Source: Endomychus coccineus (Eukaryota; Arthropoda; Insecta; Coleoptera; Endomychidae). Taken from it: a stretch of DNA of 64,000 bases. The position numbers and the translations under genes are program-made. Shown here in pieces: positions 11,682 through 22,679 of this stretch (the stretch's first letter is position 1; each line of letters starts with the position of its first letter). The notes under the pieces are model-generated. The model was not told the DNA's origin. It did no database searches and worked only from the letters and a program-made list of their open reading frames with translations. The stretch is taken from NCBI GenBank assembly GCA_958510875.1, contig OY294068.1:179397411-179461410 (forward strand). Direction: 5' to 3'.

Positions 11682-12005
11682 TAATGATTCTTGACCCAGG
11701 TATGAATTACATATAAAATTCTTGGAAAATAGGCCACATTAACACATATGCTCATTATTTTCGTCTTTATGTACGTTTCGGTCTCACGACAATCATCAGA
11801 AGACGTATCACTGTATAAAACGTGATTTCTTAAAAATAATTGTATCACCACAAGGCGTCCTTATTGTACTCATTTCAATTAAAAATGCCCAAACAAACAG
11901 AAATACGAATAATCGAAATTAAAACGATAAGGACGCGTTATGGTGATACAATTATTTTTATGAAAAAAATAAATCTGATGATGGTGCTGAGACCTCCGTA
12001 TGTTG
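11682..12005. repeat. Inverted pair of Penelope-type terminal repeats
   Basis: The left arm (about 11682-11890, minus sense) and the right arm (about 11925-12000, plus sense) share 'aaggacgc', 'tggtgatacaatta' and the CTGATGAT...GAGACC block in opposite orientation. The left arm also matches the repeat at 63594-63778 almost throughout, starting from 'gattcttgaccc'. The left arm keeps the ribozyme core. The right arm has lost GAAAC (it reads 'gagacctccg'). Confidence 0.7.
11762..11805 (-). ncRNA. Type I hammerhead ribozyme, slightly degraded
   Basis: On the minus strand the order is: stem I CGTCTT, core CTGATGA, one extra T, stem II TGTC/GACC with loop GTGA, GAA, a short stem III AC-GTAC-AT, cleavage base A, and stem I return AAGACG. 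Stem I pairs perfectly over 6 bp. Stem II has one mismatch at its base and stem III has one C-A mismatch compared with the copy at 63653. Such minimal hammerheads are known in terminal repeats of Penelope-like elements and in retrozymes. Activity is probably reduced. Confidence 0.72.
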
Positions 12006-12869
12006 CCAACTATTGGTTTCAAATACAATTGTCGTGGTTCATCAGTTTCAGATTAAACTAGTAGGTATGGTGAAGGTGAAACATTGATTAATGTTCAACA
12101 ATTCAACTATTATTAATAAACTTACATTGTACAGTGGTTATTGCAAGTTTTACAATGTTAAAATCCCTTTATTTTAGTCCAAGTACAACGACGGGAATGA
12201 ACAAAGTTTAAAGTATGGAGTTTGGCTGTTCGAGTTTGTATGTTTTGCGGCAAGGACTGCGTGTTAGGAGTCCATAAAATCGTATCTGGTGTCGTTATTA
12301 ATATCGTCAGAGGCTGCTAATAGAAAGTCTGTGTGTATAAATCTGTCACAAATTCTGATTTTCCATTGTCTCCATTGTGCCAACTTGATTGGATTATATA
12401 TTTTACACCTGTTCTTTGGAGTAAAAGTTTTCTCGTTCTACCGATATGGCAACTTATTAAATTCCACGATTATTTATTGCTTTATTTGTAAGAGGCAAAC
12501 CAGCAATGACTCAATCATGATATTGGTTCCACAAGTTGTTTTGTTGATGAAAAACAGTATATTATGAGCATTCACAGAAGCCTGAGTTAATGGCTGAATC
12601 GATTGAATGTTATCGAAACACATTTTGAATCATCGATTTGTTTGTTTATATCAATCCAGAAGTAAAATTTTAGTTTTCATATTCATTATTAATATCAGCT
12701 TCATGGCTGGTGATGTGTCAGTTTTCAAAAAAGTATTTAATAATATCACCTTCATTCCACTTTCAGCATCTGGTTGTCAGTTCATCTGTCTAGAATGCTT
12801 CGTTTCATGTAACACATAGATGGCGAGCATCCATTGAGAAGTATATGGGTGATCTTTAGTTGTAGTGTT

Positions 12870-13170
12870 GCATATATCCACAACATGTCCGCCACCAAGG
12901 CTTTTGGAAACTTCCGAAATATGGTTTATCGTCTCAACTCTGTCAAGTTTTCTTTCAGATAGACATGGAGTGCTGTTTGACGGAGCTTCCTCCGATCCGA
13001 TGAGTTTCAACGTTGGTGTACCACAGGAATCTTTCTCGGCATCAACTTTGTTCCATCTTTAAGTCACTGATCTGTTGGAAGTGCTTTCCTGCCCCCTCCT
13101 AAGCTTTGCTGATGATGGTACACTCCATATTACACCCCCTGTTAGAGCCCTATATCATAGAATTAAGTGA
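12870..13170 (+). pseudogene. Jockey-like LINE reverse transcriptase fragment
   Basis: The text runs parallel to the LINE at 24230-24480: 'tgtcaagttttctttcagat' (FLSDR), a VPQES block where GVPQGS is expected, and 'tttgctgatgatggtacact' giving FADDGTL, the catalytic box of LINE reverse transcriptases. Frames are broken and both ends are missing. It is a dead fragment of the family also found at 23680, 25480, 40020 and 43640. Confidence 0.75.
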
Positions 13171-13702
13171 AAAGTGCAAGATACATACAGGTGGAGACAA
13201 CTCCACCGCTGGCCTACAAGTATACGCGTATTCAATATTACTAAACATTTTTTATAATAACGTCACTATGTGCTAAACGTTCATGCTTCAGATACAACAC
13301 AACTTAAAACCAGTGGGGGCTCGTGAACTTTTCAAGAGAGGAGGCTGGACATAAAACGTTCTTGTAAAAATATACTCTATTCAGCCAATAAATTTAACTT
13401 TTGCACAGCGACCGTACCAGCTACTTCAGTGACAAAATTAATTGTTGCCAAGCAAGAACCAACGTGGAGGTGTAGAGTTTTTCTTGGCAAACCATTTTTT
13501 TGTTCGTTTTTTTTTCTTTGGATTTTTGATATTTTTTATTTTTTTTTGAAATTTTTCATATTTTGTTTTTTTCCATTATTTTTATTAACTTTTTTATATA
13601 TTAAGGGAATTCTACGGTCTTTAGTTTGCGAAAAATGATCAATAATATTATCATAAAATGTATCATTTTGTTTTAAGTGTTTTACTAAATCTTGTTCAAT
13701 AG

Positions 13703-14755
13703 CAGTGGCGGAACTACAATGCGCGGGACCCCGCAACGCGGGGGGGCCCAGAGCTATAGGGGCCCAAATGCATCATGAAAAGAGTGAAACATTCTCGAAA
13801 CTGATAACCGACTTTACCAGCAAGCGCAAAAAAAAACAATTCTAATACAAAACATTTTAAAACCCTTAGCAAGTATTGCAACCTCCCACATCTGTTTGTC
13901 ATTACTTTGTTTTGACGCACTGACTCGGCTGCCTGAAAACAAAGAAAAAGGCCCCTCTCTGACACTCTAAAGAGCACTTGTCGAAAATTGTTTGTGTAGG
14001 TTCATCAGTGACAGTGTTACGTCGCTAATTAACGCCACTATATATTATTTTATATTATTTAATTACGTATGTACTTCCCAATTTTACAACCGTCTCGTCA
14101 CCGCCTCGACCCCTCCGGTAGGTACGTTCATTTGTTTCATGTTTTCAGAACTATACAAACTCAAATATTTATTATTTATGATACCTCTCCAGATGTTATT
14201 AATGACCATTTCTTGGCGCATCGACAATTCGGGTTTTTCCATTTGAAGTATTTGAACCTTTCTTCTTACACATTCCTCAGTAATAGCATGTTTTCCACCA
14301 CTTCCTTCCTGTCACCAATAAAAACCTACCAATTTGTGAACTCCACCTCTTCTACTTTTCTATTAGATTTTAAGTTTGTTAATTTTAAGATACCTATATC
14401 TTGTGAATGTGTGGGTAACTTTGAAATTTGCATTCAACTCGAATTCGTTACAAAATATTAAATAAATATTAAGTGTGAACTGTGAAAGTAGGTAAGTTAT
14501 ATTTTCAGCTTTATTTTTTAATTCAAATATGGAAATAAAAGATGTGGTTAAGGATTTTGCAAATTTGAAATCCAGGAGGAAGGATTTTAAATTTTAAATA
14601 TATTTTCTTTTGTTAATTTTTAATTGTTAATAATGCAATTTTGTTGCTTTTTGTTATTTTTTAATAAAAATATCTATAAAAATTTGTGTTTCTTTTGTAG
14701 TAGGGGCCCGAATAATATTTTGCGGGGGGGCCATAAAATTGAAGTTCCGCCACTG
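13703..14755. mobile_element. Nested non-autonomous hAT element
   Basis: The element has inverted ends 'cagtggcggaact' (13703) and 'agttccgccactg' (ending 14755) and a perfect 8-bp target duplication 'ttcaatag' (13695-13702 and 14756-14763). It sits inside the transposase gene of the outer hAT. It is 1053 bp long with G-rich subterminal runs at both ends. None of its open frames resembles a transposase, so it depends on an enzyme from elsewhere. Confidence 0.92.
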
Positions 14756-14763
14756 TTCAATAG

Positions 14764-14941
14764 ATATCAAACTAACATTGTATAAACGATTTTGGCCCAT
14801 TGTATTTCGCATGTAAGTTTTAATTCGTTTGAGAGTAGAAAATGATCTCTCCACCGATGCCGACGTGACAGGAATGGTGACTGTCAAACAAAGTAGTTTA
14901 TAAAACTGAGGTAAAACTTGTTGCAAATCATTGTCTATCAT
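14764..14941 (-). pseudogene. hAT transposase, C-terminal dimerisation fragment
   Basis: The frame shows the classic hAT C-terminal dimerisation block: IPVTSASVERSFSTLKRIKT then MRNTMGQNRLYNVSLISIE. The open frame continues beyond 14763 only because the nested hAT end happens to translate (CAG TGG CGG AAC TTC as QWRNF). The true product is therefore interrupted at codon 60 of this frame by the insertion. Upstream minus-strand sequence to about 15560 may hold the rest in many broken frames, but I could not read a DDE core. Confidence 0.85.
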
Positions 14942-16000
14942 ATATTATATCATATCGGCGTGAATGTCGTACTGGCCTAAAATATCTTTATCCGAGTAGG
15001 TATATAACCCATAATTCATTGTGCAGTGCTATTTTATCAAAAAATTTATATTTTAGAACTAAGTTATCTAAAAGTGTATTGGGAAACTCTTTTGAAAAAG
15101 ATTCGAAAAATCTTCTATTCGTCAAGTCGAAAAACTTCAATTCATGTAAATCGGAAAATCGAATCTCAATTTGACCTTTAATAGTATCTAAAATTTCATA
15201 AAAAAAGTTGTTAATAATGTAGTTTCTTGTCTACCAAATTATACGTTTTCCTCCTTTGACAATATTCTGTTTACCGGTTAATTTAAACTAAATACTCGAT
15301 GTAATATGTTCCTGTGATTTTTCATGTCTCTCTATACCACGTGCCCCCAACATGAAGTTGTATCAGATGTAAATAGCAAGCAATATAATTTATTGTGAAT
15401 TTCGATTTTGAAACATACCTGTCATCGTCACCACTAATCCTTTCAAATCCGGTAAAGGCCGTTTATTTTTAACAAAACTCTTTTCTATCATATGTTAATC
15501 CACTAAATGGATTTTCTAAGAACCCAGCAACTAAGTCACTCATCATTTTAACGTTCACCGATTAGATAAATTATAACTTAACTACTTAACCTTACTTCGC
15601 GTTACAAAAACAAGAACTAACGGAACACGACACGTGTCGCATTCTTCTAGCGGAAGGGCGGTAGCAAGTAATCGTATTTCATTCGACCGACGATTCCGTA
15701 CGAGAAGCTAGCCTACATAGGGTGTTGCCATATTCGCTCTTTTACCCTATCTGGCAATTGAACTGCTTGGAAAACGGCAACTGTGTTGACCACACGTATT
15801 TAGCGTTTGAGATATATAGAGAGTCTAGCCTCAGGCCACTGTTGCCAGATTAAAAATAACTACTGAGAACGGGGAATTAATTGTAAAATTTAAAAATTAT
15901 CAGAGAAACAGGAAATAAAATGGAGAATGATCATTAAGATAAATTGGTGAGGAGGCTGAGCCTCCTTAGCCTCCTTCGAGAAGCCGCCACTGCTTAAAAC

Positions 16001-16977
16001 ACAACTGTTATTTCGCCACGACATTTGTAATCATGGCATACTATGATATTATCACATTACGCGAAGCTGACGTTAATGCTAACCGGCCAAGAAACTTCGA
16101 TAATTTATCCACATTTAGGGATTGAGAAGATTGAAAAAATCATAATAATTTCAGCTTCGGTTAAAAAATGAGATTATGTCGACCCTAACTCTGATTTTGC
16201 GGCCAAACAGTGACAGTGACAAAAAATACCAGGAGACACTTTTTATAGCAAATTTGATGCTTTATCTAAAATTTCACCCGGTTTGGGTTTCTTTTGCAGC
16301 TGCACCTCCATAGCTCTGCCACTAGTTGCTTTTTGAACTCGATATTATCACAGAACATGGAGGGTCCTACATAAAAATTTGGTTTGATCGATACAATGGT
16401 TTGGATGATATAAAAAATATGAGATAATTTTTCGATAACTTTGACACCCTGTATCTCGGAAACAAAGCGTTTCCCAACCCATGCTTATACGAAATTTTGT
16501 TGTATTTTGAATGTTTCTGCCACCCTGTGAAGTTTGGCACTTACAATTCGGGACATCCTGTATAAGAGAAATCGTACTTCGTACCTCTTCCTCAATTCTG
16601 TATTCTCCGTTCCCTTGAGTCAATTATGTTGCTGAATTTTTCCCCACATTAATATCCTTGATTTGTAAGAGCGGCAACACGCGAGTGAAGTCAAGCATCC
16701 AGACAGACACCCGCGGTTTGCCACCGTTGTCGTACATAAATATTTATAACTGTGCGGTACGCAAATGGTGCACGCAAATTGTCAATAACAATAATTAACT
16801 AATTGGCAGATTTACATATCTGTATATATTGGCCATTCTTTATCATTCATAATTAATTATACCTAATATAATTTATATTGTGAAATCGATACTTCTGAGG
16901 ACGCCGAAGCATTTATATATTATCACGTGAGCATTCATTGCGTTTTCATTGAATGATTTAAATGTTTGGCAAGCAAA
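16001..16977. other. Non-coding DNA with a probable MITE relic
   Basis: The block 16225-16566 ends with 'cgggacatcctgtata' and contains 'gacaccctgtatctcgg'. This resembles the CAGGGTGTCC ends of the transposon at 3496, so it may be a relic of a related non-autonomous element. The left end is not clear. The rest is AT-rich without signal. Confidence 0.35.
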
Positions 16978-18446
16978 TAGTGCAATAAATCTGGAAAAGA
17001 AAGAGGTGAGGTTCGTAAGATTTTGATAGAGCTTAACGGAATAGATCAAACATTTTCTAATACCGTGAACAACAATGATATCTGGTTTTCTACAGGATTC
17101 GTTTGGGGGAACCTTGTTCAAACCCCGAAAAACAGGTTTTTGAGTGTTTTTTTGTGTCGATTTTAGAGTTTTATTTTTTTTGAACACCTTAGACTTCCGG
17201 GGAAGATTTGAAACTTGAACCCTTTTATTGTCAATGTTCAAGGAACCTTCAGTCCAAATTTGGAGTTTCTCCGATCAATTCTTCGGCTGGAATAGATATA
17301 TATATATATATAAGTTTTTTCGACTAAAATTTGAAATCGCGCTATTTTGGTCAAATTTCAGTCGAATTGGATGAAATTTGGTGAAGAAGTAGGTCATGGG
17401 GACCACAATAATTGATCCAAAGTTGAAGTCAATTGGTCCAATATTTTTGGTTAAAATCCAAAATTATGACGATTTAGCCCAAATTTTGAGATGGACCCCC
17501 TAACTGCCGAATTGATCCTACAGTACTCTACTTGGGCTTAAATTAAAGGTAATTTCCTATAGTTTAACGTGATCCAAGTCCGTATGAAATAAATTTACAG
17601 ATTCGCCCATTTTTTGGACATTAATGGTATATATGTATGTATTTTTTTTTTTGCACAAATTCATTCTTCTCTATAATTTAGCGGTATGATGTCATAAAAC
17701 AAAAAAAAACTGTATAATTGAACTAAAATGTAATATTATACTATAAATACTTATATTATACCTATAATAGGTATAATCGGATGTTGCATATTATTTTTTT
17801 TTTTTAATTAATTTAAAAAAAAAGATAAATAAAATATCAATAATATTAATGATGATGCGCCACGCCTTTTTATTACTGTCAGACAGATTAAATGACGATT
17901 AAATTAATCTTAAGATAATTGGAAGTAAGAAAAAAAAAACACATTATAATAATTTTTGTTTTGTTTTGTGCACGTTTTGAAGAACATGTATAGAAAAAAA
18001 AATTATATCATCCTTTAAAAATTATATTAATAGAACAAAAACGTCGCCCAACGATTTTGTTTTGTCCTACGTCTCTTAGAAAAATGTAATATAATTTAAT
18101 TTAATAAAATTTGCTTTCACCTTCGTCGTAAACAATAGCAGGTACAAATTATTTCTTAATACCTTACCATCTCCTAACTCGAAAAAAAAAATATACATCG
18201 TATGATGATGGTATGTTGCACAGCTGCTCGATACCCTATATATTCTTGGTCCTCTATTAAAATAATTTAGTTCTGACAAGGCCAAGGTCGTGTACAGTTA
18301 TTTCTGATATCATATATGTATATTTATATATATACAAAATATCAACTTGTTCTTCATAACTTTGAGATATAAACTCAGTTACCGTTTTTTTACAAAGTGA
18401 TATAAATTGATACATTTTTAATTTGCATTACAAGTGATTATTAGTC

Positions 18447-18665
18447 ATGGAAAACAATCTTCCCATTTGTGTAATATGTTCTGGTGAACTTAAACCATCA
18501 GATAGAATTATCAATGTTAAAGAAGATGGTTTATTAAATATGCGGTACGTGAGTCGGCATCAGAGATGTGATACTGTAATCTTCGTATCTGCAGTCACTG
18601 ACTCAGAGGCAAGCAGCTGCAGTAGTACATCCAGTACAACCAGTAGGAAAAGAAAATTCCAATAA
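18447..18665 (+). CDS. Small unknown protein inside the inverted-repeat element
   Basis: This is a 72-codon frame starting with ATG (MENNLPICVICSGELKPSD). It has a CxxC pair near residues 8-11 and an HxxC pair near residue 40, which could hold zinc, followed by a serine/threonine-rich tail and a basic end (SRKRKFQ). I do not recognise it. The zinc-like pattern followed by a low-complexity tail recalls N-terminal fragments of transposon-encoded proteins. It lies between the arms of the 16978-20438 element, which makes a mobile-element origin likely, but it could also be a chance frame. Confidence 0.3.
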   Translation: MENNLPICVICSGELKPSDRIINVKEDGLLNMRYVSRHQRCDTVIFVSAVTDSEASSCSSTSSTTSRKRKFQ

Positions 18666-18999
18666 AAAAAAAATTTGATGCAAAAGAAACAAAGTCATTT
18701 TATATAATGAAAAAAAGAATATAGAACTATTTTTTTAAAATGAAAAACAAAAATTTGATTCATTTATACATACCCAATCATCCTCTATATGTTTCCTTTA
18801 TCACCTCATAACATATACAACACATCAAAACAAAAACAAAAAAAAATCTAGTATACATATTGATATTTGTAATACATTGATATATATATATATAATATTC
18901 GCTGTGGTTTTCTTTTGCTGGTTTATCTAAAGTAAGTTGTGGGTTCTCTTAGGTTTTTCAGCAATTTTAAATGAATTATCTCAATGAAACAATCTTTTC

Positions 19000-19035
19000 A
19001 TTCGACGCGTTTCGGCTTTCGCCTTCTTCAGGAAT
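19000..19035 (-). ncRNA. Hammerhead-like motif (left palindrome arm)
   Basis: This is the mirror copy of the motif at 19556-19591: CTGAAGA core, GGC/GCC stem II with GAAA loop, GAA, palindromic ACGCGT, cleavage base C, and a 4-bp stem I. Confidence 0.55.
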
Positions 19036-19555
19036 TTATTCATTGTTTACATTATGAACTGAAATTTAACAAAATATTTTTATATTAATTAGCTGTATGC
19101 ACAATCTGTATTTATGACAAAGTTTTTCAGTTTGTTATGAGCATTGACTTTAGTTTCATATTTGAAATTTATGTGTATAATAACATAATAACTAACTTAG
19201 TTCGGTGATTATGTACAAAATAAATTAATTTTTCATGAATTATTTGAATTTTGAATATACTTATTACGTGATAGAATACCAACAGATTTCGTTTGCAAAC
19301 GAAATCTGTTGGTATTCTATCACGTAATAAGTATATTCAAAATTCAAATAATTCATGAAAAATTAATTTATTTTGTACATAATCACCGAACTAAGTTAGT
19401 TATTATGTTATTATACACATAAATTTCAAATATGAAACTAAAGTCAATGCTCATAACAAACTGAAAAACTTTGTCATAAATACAGATTGTGCATACAGCT
19501 AATTAATATAAAAATATTTTGTTAAATTTCAGTTCATAATGTAAACAATGAATAA

Positions 19556-19591
19556 ATTCCTGAAGAAGGCGAAAGCCGAAACGCGTCGAAT
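19556..19591 (+). ncRNA. Hammerhead-like motif (right palindrome arm)
   Basis: The order is: stem I ATTC, core CTGAAGA (fits CUGANGA), one extra A, stem II GGC/GCC closed by a GAAA tetraloop, GAA, ACGCGT, cleavage base C, stem I return GAAT. ACGCGT is self-complementary, so stem III would form only between two copies, as described for minimal dimeric hammerheads. Stem I is short at 4 bp. All core bases are present; activity is inferred. Confidence 0.6.
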
Positions 19592-19660
19592 GAAAAGATT
19601 GTTTCATTGAGATAATTCATTTAAAATTGCTGAAAAACCTAAGAGAACCCACAACTTACT

Positions 19661-19669
19661 TTATATATA

Positions 19670-19751
<82 letters not shown>

Positions 19752-19755
19752 TATC
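19661..19755. repeat. TA dinucleotide microsatellite
   Basis: This is an almost pure (TA)n run, interrupted by a few TTA steps, between the palindrome and the right arm of the larger inverted repeat. A shorter (TA)n lies at about 18881-18894. Confidence 0.95.
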
Positions 19756-20894
19756 TTTTTAAATTAATTAAAAAAAAATAAATAATATATACCATTAATG
19801 TTCAAAAAATGGGCGAATCTGTAAATTTATTTCATACGGACTTGGATCACGTTAAACTATAGGAAATTACCTTCAGTTTAAGCCCAAGTAGAGTACTGTA
19901 GGATCAATTCGGCAGTTAGGGGGTCCATCTCAAAATTTGGGCTAAATCGTCATAATTTTGGATTTTAACCAAAAATATTGGACCAATTGACTTCAACTTT
20001 GGATCAATCATTGTGGTCCCCATGATCTACTTCTTCACCAAATTTCATCCAATTCGACTGAAATTTGACCAAAATAGCGCCATTTCAAATTTTAGTCGAA
20101 AAAACTTATATATATATATATCTATTCCAGCCGAAGAATTGATCGCAGAAACTCCAAATTTGGACTGAAGGTTCCTTGAACATTGACAATAAAAGGGTTC
20201 AAGTTTCAAATCTTCCCCGGAAGTCTAAGGTGTTCAAAAAAAATAAAACCCTAAAATCGACACAAAAAACACTCAAAAACCTGTTTTTCGGGGTTTGAAC
20301 AAGGTTCCCCCAAACGAATCCTGTAGAAAACCAGATATCATTGTTATTCACGGTATTAGAAAATTTTTGATCTATTCCGTTAAGCTCTATCAAAATTTTA
20401 CGAACCTCACCTCTTTCTTTTCCAGATTTACTGCACTAAAATACATTACTAAATTATTATTTCCGCTACATGTTGAGGAAATGACTTCGCAATTTTAAGT
20501 GATACGAGGTTTAGAATAGGAAACTTAGTTTCACAAAATACTTTACTTTTAAAGAAAATCTATTTGAACCTCTCCTCACGTTCTTACAAGTTTATGATTT
20601 TTATTGGGAGTGGTTTTGCCGTGGTCCTCGAGTAGACATTCAGTTATCTTGAATTGGTATGTCAGGAAAACGTGTTTCGGGATTAGGCAATCTGAAGAAG
20701 TCAATCAAGCGAAAAGGGTGGACGCGAAAAATTTTGAATTCGTTTTTAGCGTCTTGGCTTCCATACACCGCCGCATTGTCATGATGGAAGACTATCTATC
20801 TTTTTTGTGGGAGATTTAGAAACAAAAAAAATTATATAAATGTACCAGATAACAATGATAAGGTTCTACTAGTACAGATCGATCAGTAACCTTA

Positions 20895-22255
20895 TATACC
20901 GATTTGAATAAAAAACGCAACTCCTAGTGTTTGTTGAGCAATATTCCTGAAATTTTCGCAGAAGGAATACTTCAATATAATCAAGAAATGATTAAAATTT
21001 CAATAAAAAACTTCAACGTTATCTCAACTTTTGTTATGCTTTTTTATGTAAAGAATAGGAATGTTTTCAAGCCCTAATCGTAAAAATAGTAATTTTTGAC
21101 AGTTTTTCTTTCACATTTCTGTCGTAAACATTATCCACAATGCCTAGAGTTCGTCAAAATTATCGCCAGTTAAGTGAGTTTGAACGTGGTCGGATTATCG
21201 GTATCAGGGAGGGTAGATTTTCATCTCGGGAAATTGTCAACCATGTGGGTCGAAACGTTACAACAGTGTTAAGATGTTGGTCAAGATGGTCTAAAGAAGG
21301 CCTTCATGAGGGTCGCCGCGGATCCGGATGAACTACAGATCGTGAAGAACACCACCTAAGAACATTGGCACTAAGAGACAGGTTTTCCACTACATGCGCC
21401 GAAGGAAATGACTGGATGGAAGCTTTAGGACAAAGAGTGTCCATGGCGTCCATCTGTCGACGGACGTATCCCACGTCATCGCGCCCGTAGGCTGGAGTGG
21501 TGTCATGAGCGAGTGAACTGGGTGCAGTATAGGCATCATGTGGTTTTCAGTGACGAGTCGCGATTTTGTTTGTGAGCCCATGATGGATGAAAGAGAGCGA
21601 GACGTTTACGTGGGGAAAGAAGAAACCTGAATTTGCTGTTGAACGTCATACTGCCCATATATTAGGAGTAATGGTTTGGGGTGCAATATGTTATGGCAGT
21701 AGGTCACCTCTAGTTTTCGTCCATGGAAATTTGAATGCAGCCAATTACATAACCAACTTGTTGAAACCTGTTGCAGTGTCATATCTTCGGGGGTTGATTA
21801 ATCCAATTTTGCAATAGGATAATGCCCGCCTTCATACGGCAAGGGCCACCACGCAGCATTTAGAAGATGCTGATGTGATGGTGCTTCCATGGCCTGCACA
21901 TTCACCGAATCTCTCGCCTATTGAACATGTCTGGGATATAATCGGTACAAGACTGAGTAGTTCACGCCACCACCCTCATAATTTAGATGATCTTCGACTT
22001 CGTATCCAAGAAGCTTGGGATGGGATACCTCAAGACGACATTGATCATCTTGTTCAAACTGTACATCATCGAGTAAATGAGTGCATAAACAATCGCGGTG
22101 GGGTCACTCATTATTGAATAACTTTTTGAATTATGTTTTTCTTCGCTTCAACATCTAATCATTTACTAGTTACATTAATGTGCCTCCTCTCTAACAATTT
22201 CAATTAAATTTCTTAACTATTACTAGGTGTTGCGTTTTTTATTCAAATCAGTATA
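20895..22255 (+). mobile_element. Tc1-like transposon
   Basis: The inverted ends are 'gatttgaataaaaaacgcaa' on the left and its near-exact inverse 'ttgcgttttttattcaaatc' on the right, with TA at both ends. It is about 1.36 kb and holds one decayed plus-strand transposase. It is inserted in the palindromic MITE, so it is younger than that element. Confidence 0.9.
21140..22117 (+). pseudogene. Tc1 transposase pseudogene (DD34E)
   Basis: The ATG at 21140 opens a paired-like helix-turn-helix domain (LSEFERGRIIGIREGRFSS). The catalytic region shows the first D in FSDESRF (other frame, about 21550), the second in QDNARLHTARA, and E in SPIEHVWD. The spacing of 34 residues between the last two marks the DD34E class; the usual SPDLSPIE reads SPNLSPIE. 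There are stops at about 21329 and 21815, and a frame change between about 21480 and 21590 with some missing residues. The frames at 21140, 21587 and 21875 agree, so few lesions separate it from a full reading frame, but it is inactive. Confidence 0.9.
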
Positions 22256-22679
22256 GTTCCAACTGTTTCGCTCTTTTCATAGAGCTTTCAGTGGAACTGA
22301 CAAGTTTACAACGTTACTGAACAATCTCTGTTGGACGTAGTAATAACTGGCCTACAACGTGGTGAAAGATCAAACTATCTCACGTCATCTATGAATAGAT
22401 GTTTCACTAAGAAATCAAGCAATGTACTCCATTGACTTTGATGTCACCTTCTGGAACATCAAGTAGTCAAGTAGTACATTGATTTATTTCTTAGTGGGAG
22501 ATTATTCATAGATGGCGTGAGATATGTTGGTCTTTTCACCACGTTTTAGGGCATCTCTTCAGTAACGTTGAAAACTTGCTTGTTTCACTGACGAGCTCTA
22601 TGAGAATAGCGAAACAGCTATTTGGAACTATAAGTTTTTCACGTTACTGATCGATCTGGACTAGAAGGACCTCATCATC

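Larger units (their letters stand above)
13311..15992 (-). mobile_element. hAT transposon, interrupted by a second hAT
   Basis: The ends are 'cagtgggggctcgtgaac' (13311) and 'agccgccactg' (ending 15992), an imperfect inverted repeat of the CAGTGGCGGCT type. They are flanked by a perfect 8-bp duplication 'cttaaaac' (13303-13310 and 15993-16000), the mark of hAT insertion. Without the nested element it would be about 1.6 kb. Only a C-terminal transposase piece is readable, so it is internally deleted or decayed. Confidence 0.9.
18931..19661. repeat. Near-perfect 731-bp palindrome (inverted Penelope-type ends)
   Basis: The sequence from 18931 reads back as its own complement to 19661 around a centre at 'gtttgcaaac' (19291-19300), with essentially no spacer and only about a one-base length difference between arms. 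Each arm carries a hammerhead-like motif. The content fits two head-to-head terminal repeats of one Penelope-like family, a common outcome of inverted or tandem insertion. The near identity of the arms indicates a recent event or ongoing correction between them. Confidence 0.88.
16978..20438. mobile_element. 3.4-kb element with 657-bp inverted arms
   Basis: The left arm (16978-17634) returns inverted at 19782-20438 with only scattered differences; 'gattcgtttgggggaacc' in one arm matches 'ggttcccccaaacgaatc' in the other. The interior is AT-rich and holds a small open frame (18447), a separate 731-bp palindrome (18931-19661) and a TA tract. No transposase is visible, so it is either a foldback-type non-autonomous transposon or a segmental inverted duplication. 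No convincing target duplication was found at the arm ends. Confidence 0.75.
20857..22675. mobile_element. Palindromic MITE split by a Tc1 insertion
   Basis: The left end 'agatcgatcagtaac' (about 20876) returns inverted as 'gttactgatcgatct' (about 22643). The ends read GATAAGGT on the left and, inverted, GATGAGGT on the right. The internal arms 22260-22440 and 22465-22640 are mirror images ('ctcacgtcatctatgaat' against 'attcatagatggcgtgag'). The Tc1 element lies between the left end and the internal arms. Partial relatives lie at 39320 and 40626. Confidence 0.7.

Noticed and set aside
13714..13977. 87-codon frame inside the nested hAT
   Set aside because: No resemblance to hAT transposase; the element has subterminal G-runs and looks non-autonomous.
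14654..14763. C-terminal extension of the hAT frame (QWRNFNFMAPPQ...)
   Set aside because: It is the translated end of the nested transposon beyond the insertion point, not part of the original transposase.
16873..17241. 122-codon minus frame in the left inverted arm, mirrored near 20199-20498
   Set aside because: Both copies lie in the non-coding arms of the inverted repeat, the frame does not keep its reading in the other arm and nothing familiar is encoded.
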